Part shown: one piece after another, positions 33,401-64,000 of the stretch
How positions within the stretch are numbered: the stretch's first letter is position 1
Layout of the letters: every line of letters starts with the position of its first letter
DNA from: Actinostola sp. cb2023
Lineage: Eukaryota; Cnidaria; Anthozoa; Actiniaria; Actinostolidae
NCBI GenBank assembly: GCA_033675265.1
Contig: JAUJYZ010001393.1
Span: 182,001-246,000 of the forward strand
Reading direction: 5' to 3'
Length of the DNA: 64,000 bases
Notes under the pieces: generated by a model
Database searches by the model: none
What the model saw: the letters and a program-made list of their open reading frames with translations, nothing else
Told to the model about the DNA's origin: nothing
Position numbers and translations under genes: made by a program

Positions 33401-34783
33401 GCGCGCACTCTACCACAGGAAACCCATAAAAAGACGCGCGCATACAAATATATTTTAATTGATTCTAATTAGCCTCGGAACAAATGGTTGGGCTGCCTGT
33501 GCCCCCCTAGCTAGGATATTTTATGGAGGGGAACGGGTGGAAGGGGACATGAATGAGACTGTATCATGTTGTACGGACTACATGCAATAATCCTTTAATT
33601 TCCCATCATGCAGGTCAATTGTACTCCCATGTTCATAAAGATGACTTCCATCTACAAGTGATGGACACACAGGCACACAGTGTCATGGACACACAGTCAC
33701 CCGTCAATAAGTCATTTGTTCTTCTCATACCGCCGGTCTCTCCGATATATGGCAATAATCCATCCTTCCGTGTGGGATACATTGATGCAGAAAAACAGGT
33801 TTTACTGGATTATGACCAGTTTTACATGAATCTCGTCATGGCAACAGGTCAGAGGCTTTCATTAGCTGCGATACATTTTGTTCTGCTTATAGAGTCGTTT
33901 TCGTATGAGTGGGAAACCTACGGTACCGTGCGTGACACTCAAATGGCTTCCTTTCTGAACCAATTAAAAAGCGTGCAGATGCATCTCATCCAATCAAACT
34001 CTTTCAATACGACACGGTACCGTAACTTTCCCACTCATACGAAAACGACTCTAGTTTGGCTCGAACTTCTTGGTCACTTAATTATTCGTCTTGTTCTTCG
34101 ACTTCTTCCGTTCTCGCTTCTTAGCGGGTTCTTCTCAGTCTAATCTTCTTCTTCTTCTCTTTTTCTTCTCAAAGTTTCAGTTGTTCTACAGTCTCAGTAA
34201 TTCTTCGTCTTCTTCGCCTTCTTTTTCTTCTTCTTTTTCTTCTTCTTCTTCTACTTCTTCTTCTTATAATCTTCTTCTTCTTCTCTTCTTCTTCTCAAAG
34301 GTTCAGTTGTTCTACAGTCTTAATTCTTCGTCTTCTTCTTCTTCTTCTTCTTCTTCTAATCAAACTCAGTCTTCTTCTACAGTCTTAATTATAATTCTTC
34401 GTCATCATCATCGTGTTTTAGATATAATTACAAACTGATATATTCACTCGTAACAATATGTTTTCATATTCTTCTTGTGACATGTATGCCTTTTTCGCTA
34501 TTTTTCGTTAGAATTCAACTCTACACGATGGCAGCTTGCTTACAGATTCAGCGAGCGCTACCCATCATCAAATCCATACATCGATGCAGAACGAATCTAC
34601 GAACTTAACCAAGGATTACTGAACACTACAAGTGATACAACCTGGCTCAGTTACGTCTTTGCTCGTACATTGTACTATCAACCTTCACCGTATTCTAGAT
34701 TTGCACTGTACTGTGCCATGAGATACGTGTTTGACCAAGACTACAAGGCATGCGTTCAAAGATACCTTGTGCCAGGAGGCTAA
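30444..34783 (+). CDS. Membrane-anchored acid sphingomyelinase-like phosphodiesterase, paralogue B (512 aa)
   Basis: Tandem duplicate of 21294-24912 with the same six-exon structure: 30444-30861, 31133-31468, 31682-31865, 32131-32225, 33614-33847 and 34512-34783. They total 1539 bp with phases closing. Residues 31-54 form the membrane segment (CACIILALLSIACIALIVG). Metal ligands D75, H77, D141, N189, H309, H350 and H352 are present, as is H145. GNH again reads GNND (Asn190), and GHxH reads SHVH. Exon 6 and most of exon 2 are almost identical to A, while exons 1, 3 and 5 differ more. Exon 5 is 54 bp shorter, lacking part of the Pro/Ser/Thr insert seen in A. ATTAAA at about 34801 may be the polyadenylation signal. 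Role inferred from the family. Confidence 0.92.
32355..33035. mobile_element. Foldback transposon in intron 4 of paralogue B
   Basis: CAAGCATGTTAAGGCTTG at about 32362 is answered by CAAGCCTTAACATGCTTG near 33018-33035. The 640-bp centre is non-coding and contains CACGTGA words. Confidence 0.6.
33278..33441. repeat. Minisatellite, about 34-bp unit, 5 copies
   Basis: The unit CACAGGAAACCCATAAAAAG then ACGCGCGCACTCTAC is repeated about five times in intron 4 of phosphodiesterase B. A single diverged unit occurs at 53812-53846, next to a TTGGGCTTCCTGTG end at 54030. The array therefore grew from one end of a dispersed element with TTGGGYTNCCTGTG tips. Confidence 0.9.
33890..34053. mobile_element. 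MITE family B (TAGAGTCGTTTTCG ends)
   Basis: The ends TAGAGTCGTTTTCGTATGAG and complement are followed inwards by TGGGAAA...TACGGTACCGT. It lies in intron 5 of phosphodiesterase B. Relatives: 50351-50510, 55883-56074, 58714-58877 and half a copy at 14548-14590. Confidence 0.85.
34141..34380. repeat. CTT-rich low-complexity tract
   Basis: TTCTTC-rich repeats with recurrent TCAGTTGTTCTACAGTCT words. A similar tract lies at 36171-36370 upstream of ligand 2. Confidence 0.9.
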
Positions 34784-36470
34784 TTAATAGCGATATATAT
34801 ATTAAAAGGAATGTTTGCTACAAAGTCACAGAATTTGCCGTATTCACAAGTTAAAGTTGTTGCTTAGCTGAGCATCATACAACTATTGGATTTGCTTCGT
34901 GGGCTTGTTATTATTTTAAAATATTCAATTGTTTCTAGTTACGGTTATTCCTATATATAAGACCGCTGTCCTTTAGAAACACCCCTGAAACGTAGCAACA
35001 TTAGTTTGTTAGTGCGCGGCTGAGAGTACGCTTGGCTGAAGTTGCACGATGTATACAGCTAATTCAGAAAACGTTGTCGGCGATCAACTTCAAGCCTACG
35101 CGACTAGACAGAAAGGGACTATGGGTAGATATGATAATTCACTTGCATGCTTTTCGTATTTGGTGACAATTATGGCAGGTGAATCTGTAAATGTATGCCT
35201 ACGCGTTTTAAAACAAGGAAACAGAAGCAGATATGATTCATATTCCGTGAGAGACATTCCTTTTTGATAGTGTATTTATAGACTCATTGATTTTTACCCA
35301 TACTCCTTTTCGGTCTAGTCGCGTAGGCTTGAAGTCGATCGCCGACAACGTTTTCTGAATTAGCTGTATATGGGAAGCTTGGCAACAAAGCGACGCTGAC
35401 TCTGGCTGGCTAGGGCTGGCTCAGTAAACGGCCTGGTGCTTAGCTGGTTTTCACGCAAATATTACAGCGAGAACATATGATCATGAACTTGTTTCATGTG
35501 AAAAGGCTCCTCCATGACGCAAGAATTAAAAGAAATGGAAATATTTTGATGGTAATGTTTGTGTTTTCGGTTCTTATATTTGCGTGGGGCCCCAAAATAG
35601 CCCGCCAAAATTAAACAGCACAGCACAAATAACTGTTAACTGCTGACGCAAGCGGGTACAAGTGAACAGCCTTGTTTAGTCTTAAGTTTTGGAGTGTACG
35701 TATTTTTGAATACTGACCACGATTCGTGATTTTTCGTGCCGAAAGTGAAAAAAGTTAAATTGATCGCATTTTGAGATGTAGCTTTCAAAAATAACTTATT
35801 TGCTCAAGCGTGTATGAGCGGAACTATTTTCAAAATTATAGCGGAAAATTGGTAGAAATAAATTGGTTAATGTAAGGAATAAATGGGTGTCTAGAAATAT
35901 TCCTCTTGATAAGCTACGCTTCGGTTATAATTCGTTTTAATAATATATTTGCGGATCGATGAATGGCTATTAATACATTCACTGACTGCAAAGTACGCCA
36001 GGCCGACCGTCATATTGTGACAGTCTAGAGCAGGCTCAATGATTATAACAGAAGAAGAACTCCAAAAGGTAAGACCTTGAAAGCGCGATTGAAAACTTTA
36101 ATTGTGGATACAGGTGGAAGGATTACTGACAAGTAGAAAATTGACAAAGAATTGTTTTATATGTACTGTGCTGTCTTCTTCTTCTTCTTCTTCTTCCTCC
36201 ACTTCTAGTTCTTCTCTCAGTTCTTCCTCGGTCTTCTTAATTCTTATTATTATTTTCGTCTTCTTTTCACTAGCTTCTTCTTCTTCATTTTCTTTTTCTT
36301 CTTCTTCTCAGTTGGCGTCTTCTTTTCAGTCGTTTTCTCTTCTTCTTCAGTCTTCATTTCATCTTCTTCAGCTGATTCGGAATAGTATTCGTCTATCGAC
36401 AGCTAGATGACCACTAATCCAACTAGTCTCATACGACACTAGCCTCAACCAGATCTATATCACAAATAAC
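34784..36470. other. Intergenic region between phosphodiesterase B and ligand 2
   Basis: It contains a foldback element (35052-35370) and a CTT-rich tract (36171-36370). A short GT-containing stretch at 36050-36070 (CAAAAGGTAAGACC) could be a 5' UTR exon end of ligand 2. No other gene is seen. Confidence 0.5.
35052..35370. mobile_element. Foldback MITE of the ACGTTGTCG family
   Basis: The ends TATACAGCTAATTCAG and complement lead into AAAACGTTGTCGGCGAT and CTTCAAGCCTACGCGACTAG arms. The plan matches 993-1246 and 25984-26268. Confidence 0.75.
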
Positions 36471-38217
36471 ATGAAGGTCAGTGCATTCCAAATAACTTAC
36501 AATTATTTTTATCTCAATTATTTTTCCGAATGACTATTTCATGATCAATCGCTTGCATCCGGCTCTGTTTTTCCACAGATAATTTTGATATCCCTTTTCG
36601 TGTGTTGTACTGTTCCCTGCATGTGCATGGAAGTCTCTTTTCAGCAGGAAAGCGAACCAGAGAACCACGCAATCACAGCCGTAGAGCATGAACTACCAGC
36701 CGATACACGAGAAGAAGAACCAGCGTTGGAAACGAAGGAGCAAGAACCAGAGAAGAGACTTCGAATCTCCTTCAAGAAGTGCAGGCGCACAGTGCCACTG
36801 TCTTACACTACATACATAAAAAAGCTGAAACATCTCGGCCTGTACAACATGCCGTACATAAAGTTTGCTGAAGCTAAGCCTCGATGGAAGAAATACGTGC
36901 TAAGGAAGAGTGGCCACAGGCTTGTAAGGAGGGCCAGATGTAGAAGGTACAAACAGACCAGTGACTTATTTCATCCTAATTAATGATTTATAAGCAATGC
37001 AAATTTCAAGTCGCATTCGATATATTGGATCACATTGTCCACTTGAGTAAATGAGTAGAGCTTTTATAGGATTAGTATGGTGATTTAGATTTTATCCCAA
37101 AACAATCAAGTTTAGAGTTTATCATTACATAGCAGTGAACGCAGCTAGGCAAATACGCGCGTAGACTGGGTTCGAGTCGTGACCGCAACGCATCTATGGA
37201 TGCCATACTCTTTCAGAGCACGCCATGTTTGATATGCACCTTTTTGTAGTTTCCCAGAATGCTTCAGGATTCTGCGCGCGCAAGGGAGGTCAGAGGATAA
37301 AAATATTTAGAATTAATCGCGTCAGATTGAGGAAAATATGGCTACTGTAACGAATCAAGAACAGGAAAACTATTTTCTTTGCTTGAGAATTTGCATCTAC
37401 ATTGTATCTTTGTAATTCTTCTTACGCACTTCAAATTTAAGTCTAAGTTTTCTACTGAACTTCTTCATTCTCTCTTAATATTTTCGATCTATTTTGTACC
37501 CTGACCTCGCTTGCGCGCGCAGAATCCTGAAGAATTCTGGGAAACTACGAAAAGGTGCATATCGTGCATATGTGGTTGATAATAGGCGACTTGCATGATG
37601 GCGTTATATACTACAAGTACGTACTAGAATGCTTTGCCCATTTTCTTTTGTTAGATAATTAGCACCAATTGTCTTACTCTTCTCATGAGGGAATAAAAAT
37701 CTGAATAAAAAAGAAAATTCCCAAAGCATTCTGGTACTTGTAGTAAAACAACGTCATCATGCAAGTCGCCTATTGGTTCATCTCAAAAATGCATTGATCA
37801 TGCTTTGCGGTCGCCGCGATTGGAACCCAGTTTCCCACTCGTTCATGTAAAGGGCGGCAAACGTTATTATCAGTCATATCATATATATATATATATTTCT
37901 TAATTATTCGTCACATATTGTTCTATAGGTCGGGCAAACGAGCCAACTTGTACAATCTGTGCGAGCCGTGCGAGCGAGATGTAGAACAACTCCTTCATCC
38001 AACTCTCAACGTGAAATTCCTTGTGACAGAAGTGTACAAATGCAGTGACGCCAAATGCATCTACTTTCCTGGTTATTATCCCATGGGAGAATGCCAGGTG
38101 AAGACCTATGAGCTCTTCCTGCCAGTTCTTGATAAGGACTGCAGCGGTTTCATCTTCAAGCAGTTTAACTTAAAAGTGAGCTGCGCCAATGTAAAGCACG
38201 TTATCCATTCCTTGTGA
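36471..38217 (+). CDS. Secreted cystine-knot-like ligand 2 (220 aa)
   Basis: Predicted prepro-ligand. Exons: 36471-36476 (ATGAAG only, donor GTCAGT), 36579-36946 and 37929-38217; total 663 bp, phases 0 and 2. The two-codon first exon completes a signal peptide, MK then IILISLFVCCTVPCMCM. An acidic, Glu-rich pro-segment follows, then a basic stretch (KKCRRTVPL...YIKKLKHLG...YVLRKSG). The last exon carries a possible cleavage site at SGKR and the mature domain: NLCEPCERDVEQLL, VYKCSDAKC, GYYPMGECQ, KDCSGF and LKVSCANV. Cysteine spacing and flanking residues match ligand 1 at 9811-11711, and the phase-2 intron sits at the same place. The fold is probably a cystine knot, perhaps IL-17- or Spaetzle/NGF-like; the family is not certain. 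The 5' UTR may include the CTT-rich tract. Confidence 0.8.
37225..37567. mobile_element. Foldback element in ligand 2 intron
   Basis: ATGCACCTTTTTGTAGTTTCC...GCGCGCGCAAG at the left is answered by CTTGCGCGCGCAGAATCC...AAAAGGTGCAT at the right. The arms are about 60 bp. Confidence 0.75.
37580..37774. mobile_element. Foldback element with ATAGGCGACTTGCATGATG ends
   Basis: The left arm at 37582-37655 is answered by TCATGCAAGTCGCCTAT at the right, with CTACAAGTAC and AATGCTTTG blocks inverted inside. It lies in the same intron as 37225-37567. The end word TGCAAGTCGCCTAT also occurs alone at about 23797. Confidence 0.75.
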
Positions 38218-38257
38218 ATCAGAAGTAAACCGCAGTCTCTAATACTGCGGGCGCTGA

Positions 38258-38668
38258 TATAGCCATTTCAGAAACGAATGGAGGACTGGGAACGAGTTTT
38301 GAGAATTAATCTAATTAAAGCATGAACCCCATCACAAGAAAGAGCATATCGAAATTAGTAAGTTTACAAAGTTTCAATAGGTTTAGTTAGATATTAATTG
38401 AACGGTACGAGTAACAGCTCAAACATCTCAAAAATTACAAAGAAATGTATGTTAATACAGGCGGACAAGTGTCCATAACCATCACCATCAGTTGTAATTT
38501 TTGCAGTTTTTGAATGTCTGCAGTTCAGTTGCTACTTGTCCAAACCCTATCAAATTCCTGAAACTTACTAATTCTGATATGCTCTTTCTTGTGATGGGGT
38601 TCATTTCTTAATTAGATTAATTCTAAAAACTCGTTCCCAGTCCTCCACTCGTTTTTGAAATGGCTAAT
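38258..38668. mobile_element. Foldback transposon 3' of ligand 2
   Basis: TAGCCATTTCAGAAACGA...AACCCCATCACAAG (about 140-bp arm) is inverted at 38540-38668. It begins only 40 bp after the ligand 2 stop codon. Confidence 0.8.
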
Positions 38669-39763
38669 TACCGTAATTCTTGTAACTAGATGACAGGCTC
38701 CCCTGTGGTAGAGGGACTGAGGAGGGGAGGGACTTCTCCGTCCTCCCTTTCCTCGACTCCTATATTTAGCGATAACTAACCACAAATGATAGATAGATCG
38801 TTTATTAAAAAAGTTACATAGCAGTAATGACTGAATTGCGTAACTATTTACAAAAGGAATAAGGAAAATGTAAAATGTATAAATACTAAAATTACGTAAT
38901 TACAATTAAACTAATAATATATAACAATCCTAAAAATTCCTAATATTGTTATTTGCAAGTAGACTGTACGTAGTATGAATTACTTTTTTATTTATTTATT
39001 TATTTATTTATTAATTACTGATATGGAGTACGTGCATACAGTTCTGACAGTTCACGTATCGACTGAGCTATATATTTACTCAGTCCATTCTCAGATCAGC
39101 GCACTTTCCTAAAATGAATCACTACCAATGAGATACAGAGTTTCAAGTAGTAATGTATCCTCCCCTCAATATAGCGTAGCTGATTGGGGGAAGAGGAGTA
39201 GTCATAAGGGGATTTTAAATTTATAGCGTAATCGGTAGGGGAGGGGTGGCTATGACCAAACTAGCTAAGGCCGGGAGATTATAGTTACGCAACAAAACGA
39301 AAACAAAATGCCCATCATCATACAACTGAGGATCGACCCGCTCGGTTTTGAACACATCCAGACAAGTTAAAATTAGGAGAAATGAACTTTTTTCCCGCTG
39401 TGTCGTACTAGTTGTGCCAATACCAGCACTGATACGCAACAACAAGAACCCTGCGATCACTCCGACAACGAGTGAGCTACTATCATGCACTTGAGCTGAC
39501 GATGACTCAAGAGAAGGGACATCATGTCGAACGTGTAGACGAGGTTCAATTGTTCCAACTAGCTGTACAAATAGATAAATTAGTTTACCAAATTGACTGC
39601 ATGGTAAATGAAGGCACCCTGAGGAGATCACGGTTTGCAAGCACTGGTTAATGCTGAACAGGTATACATGCATGCACGTAATCGTTTTCTTTTTATTTCA
39701 ACGTATTGAGGTATTTTAAAATAACTTACTCCGAGTGGTTTCGTGGCTATGATCATATAAACT

Positions 39764-39768
<5 letters not shown>

Positions 39769-39794
<26 letters not shown>
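39769..39794. repeat. Poly-C tract
   Basis: About 26 C in a row. Confidence 0.9.
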
Positions 39795-39796
<2 letters not shown>

Positions 39797-40042
39797 GACC
39801 AGTACTTTATTTGGTATCAGTACGTGTACCGTCCTCCCACCACGTGGACTGTACCACCCTGCCCTACCTTATCGATGTAATGGCAAAGTTTCAATAGACG
39901 ACGGTCTGCAAAGTACTTCAGTTATTATGGGAGAATTCATGAAGATGTATTCAACATGGAGAGACTCATTGATCAATGGTGTCGATTAATATTTGAGATT
40001 AAAGTTGACCCGTTCAAAGAACGAATTTTGCCTGCTTTCTCC

Positions 40043-40113
40043 TAGTCTCCCTCGCAGCCGCCTTTCGGGTCGTCACGCAATGCAACGCAAGGCGGCTGCG
40101 AGGGAGACTAGCT
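40043..40113. repeat. Palindrome with CTAGTCTCCCTCGCAGCCGCC arms
   Basis: The arms, of about 21 bp, close around a short centre that includes GGTCGTCACGCAATGC. Probably a small MITE. Confidence 0.7.
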
Positions 40114-40665
40114 TTCTCCCGTACAAGGCACAAACTTTAAATTAAATTAAATTATTTTAGAATCGATTATTAGAATATATTTGAAGTCCAGGAAGGAAGG
40201 AAATAGGAAAGAGAGATAGAAGAGAACGTTTCTTGTTATTTTATTTTCTCTCTGTAAATTAAAGCGCATTTTAAAAAACGTTTGAAATATGCACAATATA
40301 AGAACCACATATTAACATCATCATCAGTACGATACGGACAAAAGAGAAAAAAGAAAAATCACTTAAGAGAAAAAAAGAAAGAAAAAAAAACATCAGAAAC
40401 TTGAATCAAATGGAGTCGCCGTATGGAATTACGTGATGGAAAAATATTATTATTATCAAGTGACGTCTAGAATAGCATGAAACCATGAGTATCCACTAAT
40501 GAACTCATTAACCCCTTTTTTTTAAATCTGTGGATCATTATAAGCTTACATATCCAAAAGTAAACTTTAACTTTGATATGAACTTTCCTCTTGGTTGGGT
40601 TACCTGTGGTGTACTGTAATTTCACGGTTGGTCTTCCTGTGGTGACACCAAAGCACGTTTTCAAG

Positions 40666-61966
<21,301 letters not shown>

Positions 61967-61983
<17 letters not shown>

Positions 61984-62515
61984 AACAAGTAATCTGTACC
62001 TATAGGTATAAATGACACTACGGTTTGCATCTATAGATACAAGTAATCTGTACCTATAGGTATAAATGACACTACGGTTGTATCTACAGATACAAGTAAT
62101 ATGTACCTATAGGTATAAATGACACTACGGTTGTATCTACAGATACAAGTAATATGTACCTATAGGTATAAATGACACTACGGTTGTATCTACAGATACA
62201 AGTAATATGTACCTATAGGTATAAATGACACTACGGTTTGCATCTATAGATACAAGTAATCTGTGCCTATAGGTATAAATGACACTACGGTTTGCATCTA
62301 TAGATACAAGTAATCTGTACCTATAGGTATAAATGACACTACGGTTGTATCTATAGATACAAGTAATCTGTACCTATAGGTATAAATGACACTACGGTTG
62401 TATCTACAGATACAAGTAATATGTACCTATAGGTATAAATGACACTACGGTTTGCATCTATAGATACAAGTAATCTGTACCTATAGTTATAAATGACACT
62501 ACGGTTTTATCTCAT
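61967..62515 (+). repeat. Array built from the end of the MTR4 coding region and its 3' UTR
   Basis: A 53-54 bp unit starts with the last codons and stop (TTTGTATCTCTAG, Leu-Tyr-Leu-stop). It continues with AACAAGTAATCTG, the palindromic CCTATAGGTATA and AATGACACTACGG. Ten units follow one another. Later ones read TTTGCATCTATAG or TTGTATCTACAG at the coding-derived part and fall into two blocks of variants. The first unit is the real coding end. Confidence 0.93.
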
Positions 62516-62564
62516 GACAAACCGCATATTGTACGTACGACTGATCGACACGATTTTTAAATTA

Positions 62565-62570
62565 AATAAA
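62565..62570 (+). terminator. Candidate MTR4 polyadenylation signal
   Basis: AATAAA lies about 580 bp after the stop codon, just beyond the 3' UTR array. It is the first canonical hexamer after the repeats. Confidence 0.5.
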
Positions 62571-62624
62571 TATTATTTTATGAGTTGCATCTGTAAGCTA
62601 AGTTGTTAGAGGTTTTATTTTGAT

Positions 62625-62845
62625 GATGACGATGATACTTGATGATGATGACGATGATGATACTTGACGATGATACTTGATGATGATGACGATGATGATA
62701 CTTGATGATGATACTTGATGATGATGATACTTGATGATGACGATGATACTTGATGATGATGATACTTGATGATGATGATACTTGATGATGATGATACTTG
62801 ATGATGACGATGATACTTGATGGTGATGATGATATTATTATTGTT
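62625..62845. repeat. GATGATGATACTT minisatellite
   Basis: Units of TACTTGATGATGATGA and GACGATGA in about 16 partial copies, ending 30 bp before the small secreted-protein frame. Confidence 0.95.
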
Positions 62846-62884
62846 GTGGTAAGTACTTCAGTATAGTGCTGGTAAATGCTGTTA

Positions 62885-63185
62885 ATGGCTGTTCAGTGTT
62901 TGGTGTTGCTGGCTGTGGTAGCACTAGGGACCTTAAGCATCAAAGATGATATGAACGACGACGTCAGAGAAACAATTTGTTGGAATGTATGCTCGATTTG
63001 GTCTCAACTTCAGGCGTTCTGTGCAAAGCTACAACGTAAAATGCCTATGTTGGACGATGCAAAGAGAACGAGAACGTCAGTTCGATATTTGTGTAGATAG
63101 TTGTTTTCAGTCAACCGGACCACAAAAAGACGATATCATTCGTGAAAGGTGGCGCAAATTTAGTGAAAACATGCACGGAAAATGA
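62885..63185 (+). CDS. Possible small secreted Cys-containing protein (frame uncertain)
   Basis: From ATG 62885 (or 62876) a signal-like sequence is read: MAVQCLVLLAVVALGTLS, then DDMNDDVRETICWNVC. This frame ends at 63100 with four cysteines after the signal. The overlapping +1 frame stays open to 63185 and carries KCLCWTMQRERER and DICVDSCFQSTG. A CX3C motif is thus present in each frame. AATAAA follows the second stop by 15 bp, favouring transcription to that point. Whether one frame, a frameshift or splicing gives the product is undecided. No family is recognised. It lies tail-to-tail with the transporter exon at 63531. Confidence 0.35.
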
Positions 63186-63200
63186 AACAATTATGAAAAG

Positions 63201-63206
63201 AATAAA
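63201..63206 (+). terminator. Candidate polyadenylation signal
   Basis: AATAAA, 15 bp after the stop at 63185. Confidence 0.4.
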
Positions 63207-63530
63207 CAACAAAATTCTTTATTCGAACTTCGTCGTCCTCGTTATTTTTTTAAACAATATTCGTTATAATAATGTGGCGAAGGCCTTTACAATGTGGAAG
63301 GCTTATTTACTATCTTGATATTGAAAGAGGTTCCCAAACTTAAAAGCTGGCGACATTTTGGTGCGAGACAAATGCTCTAATTTCCAGTTGACTCGATGAA
63401 CCAGTCCATGTTCGCGGGTGATTTGTGGAACTTTTTCGCGAAGAAAACTATGTTCACTATGCTATAACTCTGCTATTTTAGTGTTTGTACTCTACCATTG
63501 TATGTCAGACGTTATTTTTGACACTGATAT

Positions 63531-64000
63531 TTACATGATGGCAATTAATGATATGATGGTTGTGACTAGTCCAAACCCGAACCCAATGGTTCCCAGGATT
63601 ACTAAAATCCCATCCACTAATACTTGAAGTTTAGTTAATTGTTTGTACTTTAAACGTAAGTGGAACAATCCAGGGAAAATAAAGCACCCAAAAATGGAAA
63701 CACACCCTACCAAAGCACCTAACAACGCAAAATGTGGCATCCAAACTACAAAGGCTAAAACTGCTAAGACTATAGCGATACGAAGTAAGACAAAGCATAT
63801 CGCTGAAGGGATCTTATTTGTAAGCTTTTCATAAACAGACAACTCTTCAATATTTCTCACAACGACAAGAACAGGAATAGGATACGTTAGCAGAACGCTC
63901 AAAGTGAAAAAGACTGCAATGGCTTTGGCTAGTATCCCCACAGGTAGATTATTGAGAACGACTTCACTGGTACCTCTGCCGTAGGTAAGAAATCCTGAAA
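63531..64000 (-). CDS. Amino acid/auxin permease family transporter, C-terminal exon (partial)
   Basis: An integral membrane transporter of the AAAP superfamily (SLC32/36/38-like), expected to move amino acids with protons or sodium across the plasma or lysosomal membrane. The frame is open from the right edge to TAA at 63531. It begins SGFLTYGRGTSEVVLNNLP, the extracellular/luminal loop typical of the family (GYLTFG...LNLP). Four hydrophobic helices follow, starting FFTLSVLLTYPIP, LLRIAIVLAVLAFVV, LLGALVGCVSIFGCF and GILVILGTIGFGFG. PGLFHLRL precedes the last helix, as in relatives. The N-terminal part lies outside the window. The protein ends ISLIAIM without a cytosolic tail. Which SLC subfamily cannot be decided from this part. 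Confidence 0.82.
   Translation of the reverse strand, partial: SGFLTYGRGTSEVVLNNLPVGILAKAIAVFFTLSVLLTYPIPVLVVVRNIEELSVYEKLTNKIPSAICFVLLRIAIVLAVLAFVVWMPHFALLGALVGCVSIFGCFIFPGLFHLRLKYKQLTKLQVLVDGILVILGTIGFGFGLVTTIISLIAIM

Larger units (their letters stand above)
38669..40665. other. Intergenic region upstream of MTR4
   Basis: It contains a TTTA microsatellite (38986-39012), a poly-C tract (39769-39794) and a 70-bp palindrome (40043-40113). Two TTGGG(T)T(A/T)CCTGTGGTG words at 40595-40645 lie just upstream of the MTR4 start; they belong to a dispersed repeat family. No gene is convincingly supported. Confidence 0.5.

Noticed and set aside
39221..39673. Minus-strand frame of 150 residues with a possible membrane segment (SLVVGVIAGFLLL)
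   Set aside because: No initiator context, no recognisable family, no clear splice partners; could be an exon of an unseen gene but cannot be supported.

Overview
This is a stretch of animal nuclear genome. Every clear gene is split by GT-AG introns, exon phases close exactly, and the products are typical metazoan proteins. The non-coding DNA is packed with foldback (MITE-like) transposons, minisatellites and poly-C tracts. The sequence alone does not fix the phylum. I favour a marine invertebrate, perhaps a sponge or cnidarian, but this is inference.

Layout. (1) 1574-3460, minus strand: the first three coding exons of an FGGY-type carbohydrate kinase; the rest lies beyond the left edge or is not recognisable in 1-1573. 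(2) 6526-6735, minus: a small secreted peptide precursor. (3) 9811-11711, minus: a secreted cystine-knot-like ligand with a one-base frame break. (4) 11.7-21.3 kb: gene-free, with a 54-62 bp satellite array interrupted by two foldback transposons. (5) 21294-24912 and 30444-34783, plus: tandem paralogues of a membrane-anchored acid-sphingomyelinase-like phosphodiesterase, 533 and 512 residues. (6) 36471-38217, plus: a second, intact ligand (220 residues), paralogous to the 9.8-kb gene. (7) 40666-61983, plus: about 29 exons of the MTR4/MTREX exosome helicase, complete at both ends but damaged in the region of helicase motifs Ia/Ib. (8) 62885-63206, plus: a possible small secreted protein. (9) 63531-64000, minus: the last exon of an amino-acid/auxin-permease family transporter, cut by the right edge.

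The most unusual signals. The MTR4 gene carries three separate tandem arrays, each made from the 3' end of one of its own exons plus the adjoining intron or UTR (exon 4, exon 20 and the terminal exon). Other minisatellites begin just behind several of its splice donors, including an array of RFX X-box-like palindromes. Both phosphodiesterase paralogues have Asn in place of the catalytic His of the GNH motif and carry an N-terminal membrane anchor. The two ligand genes share pro-domain, intron phase and cysteine pattern. Several foldback families recur across the window, and their termini reveal shared mobilisation systems.

The genes do not form an operon-like unit. The only local functional groupings are the two phosphodiesterase duplicates and the two ligand paralogues that flank them on opposite strands.
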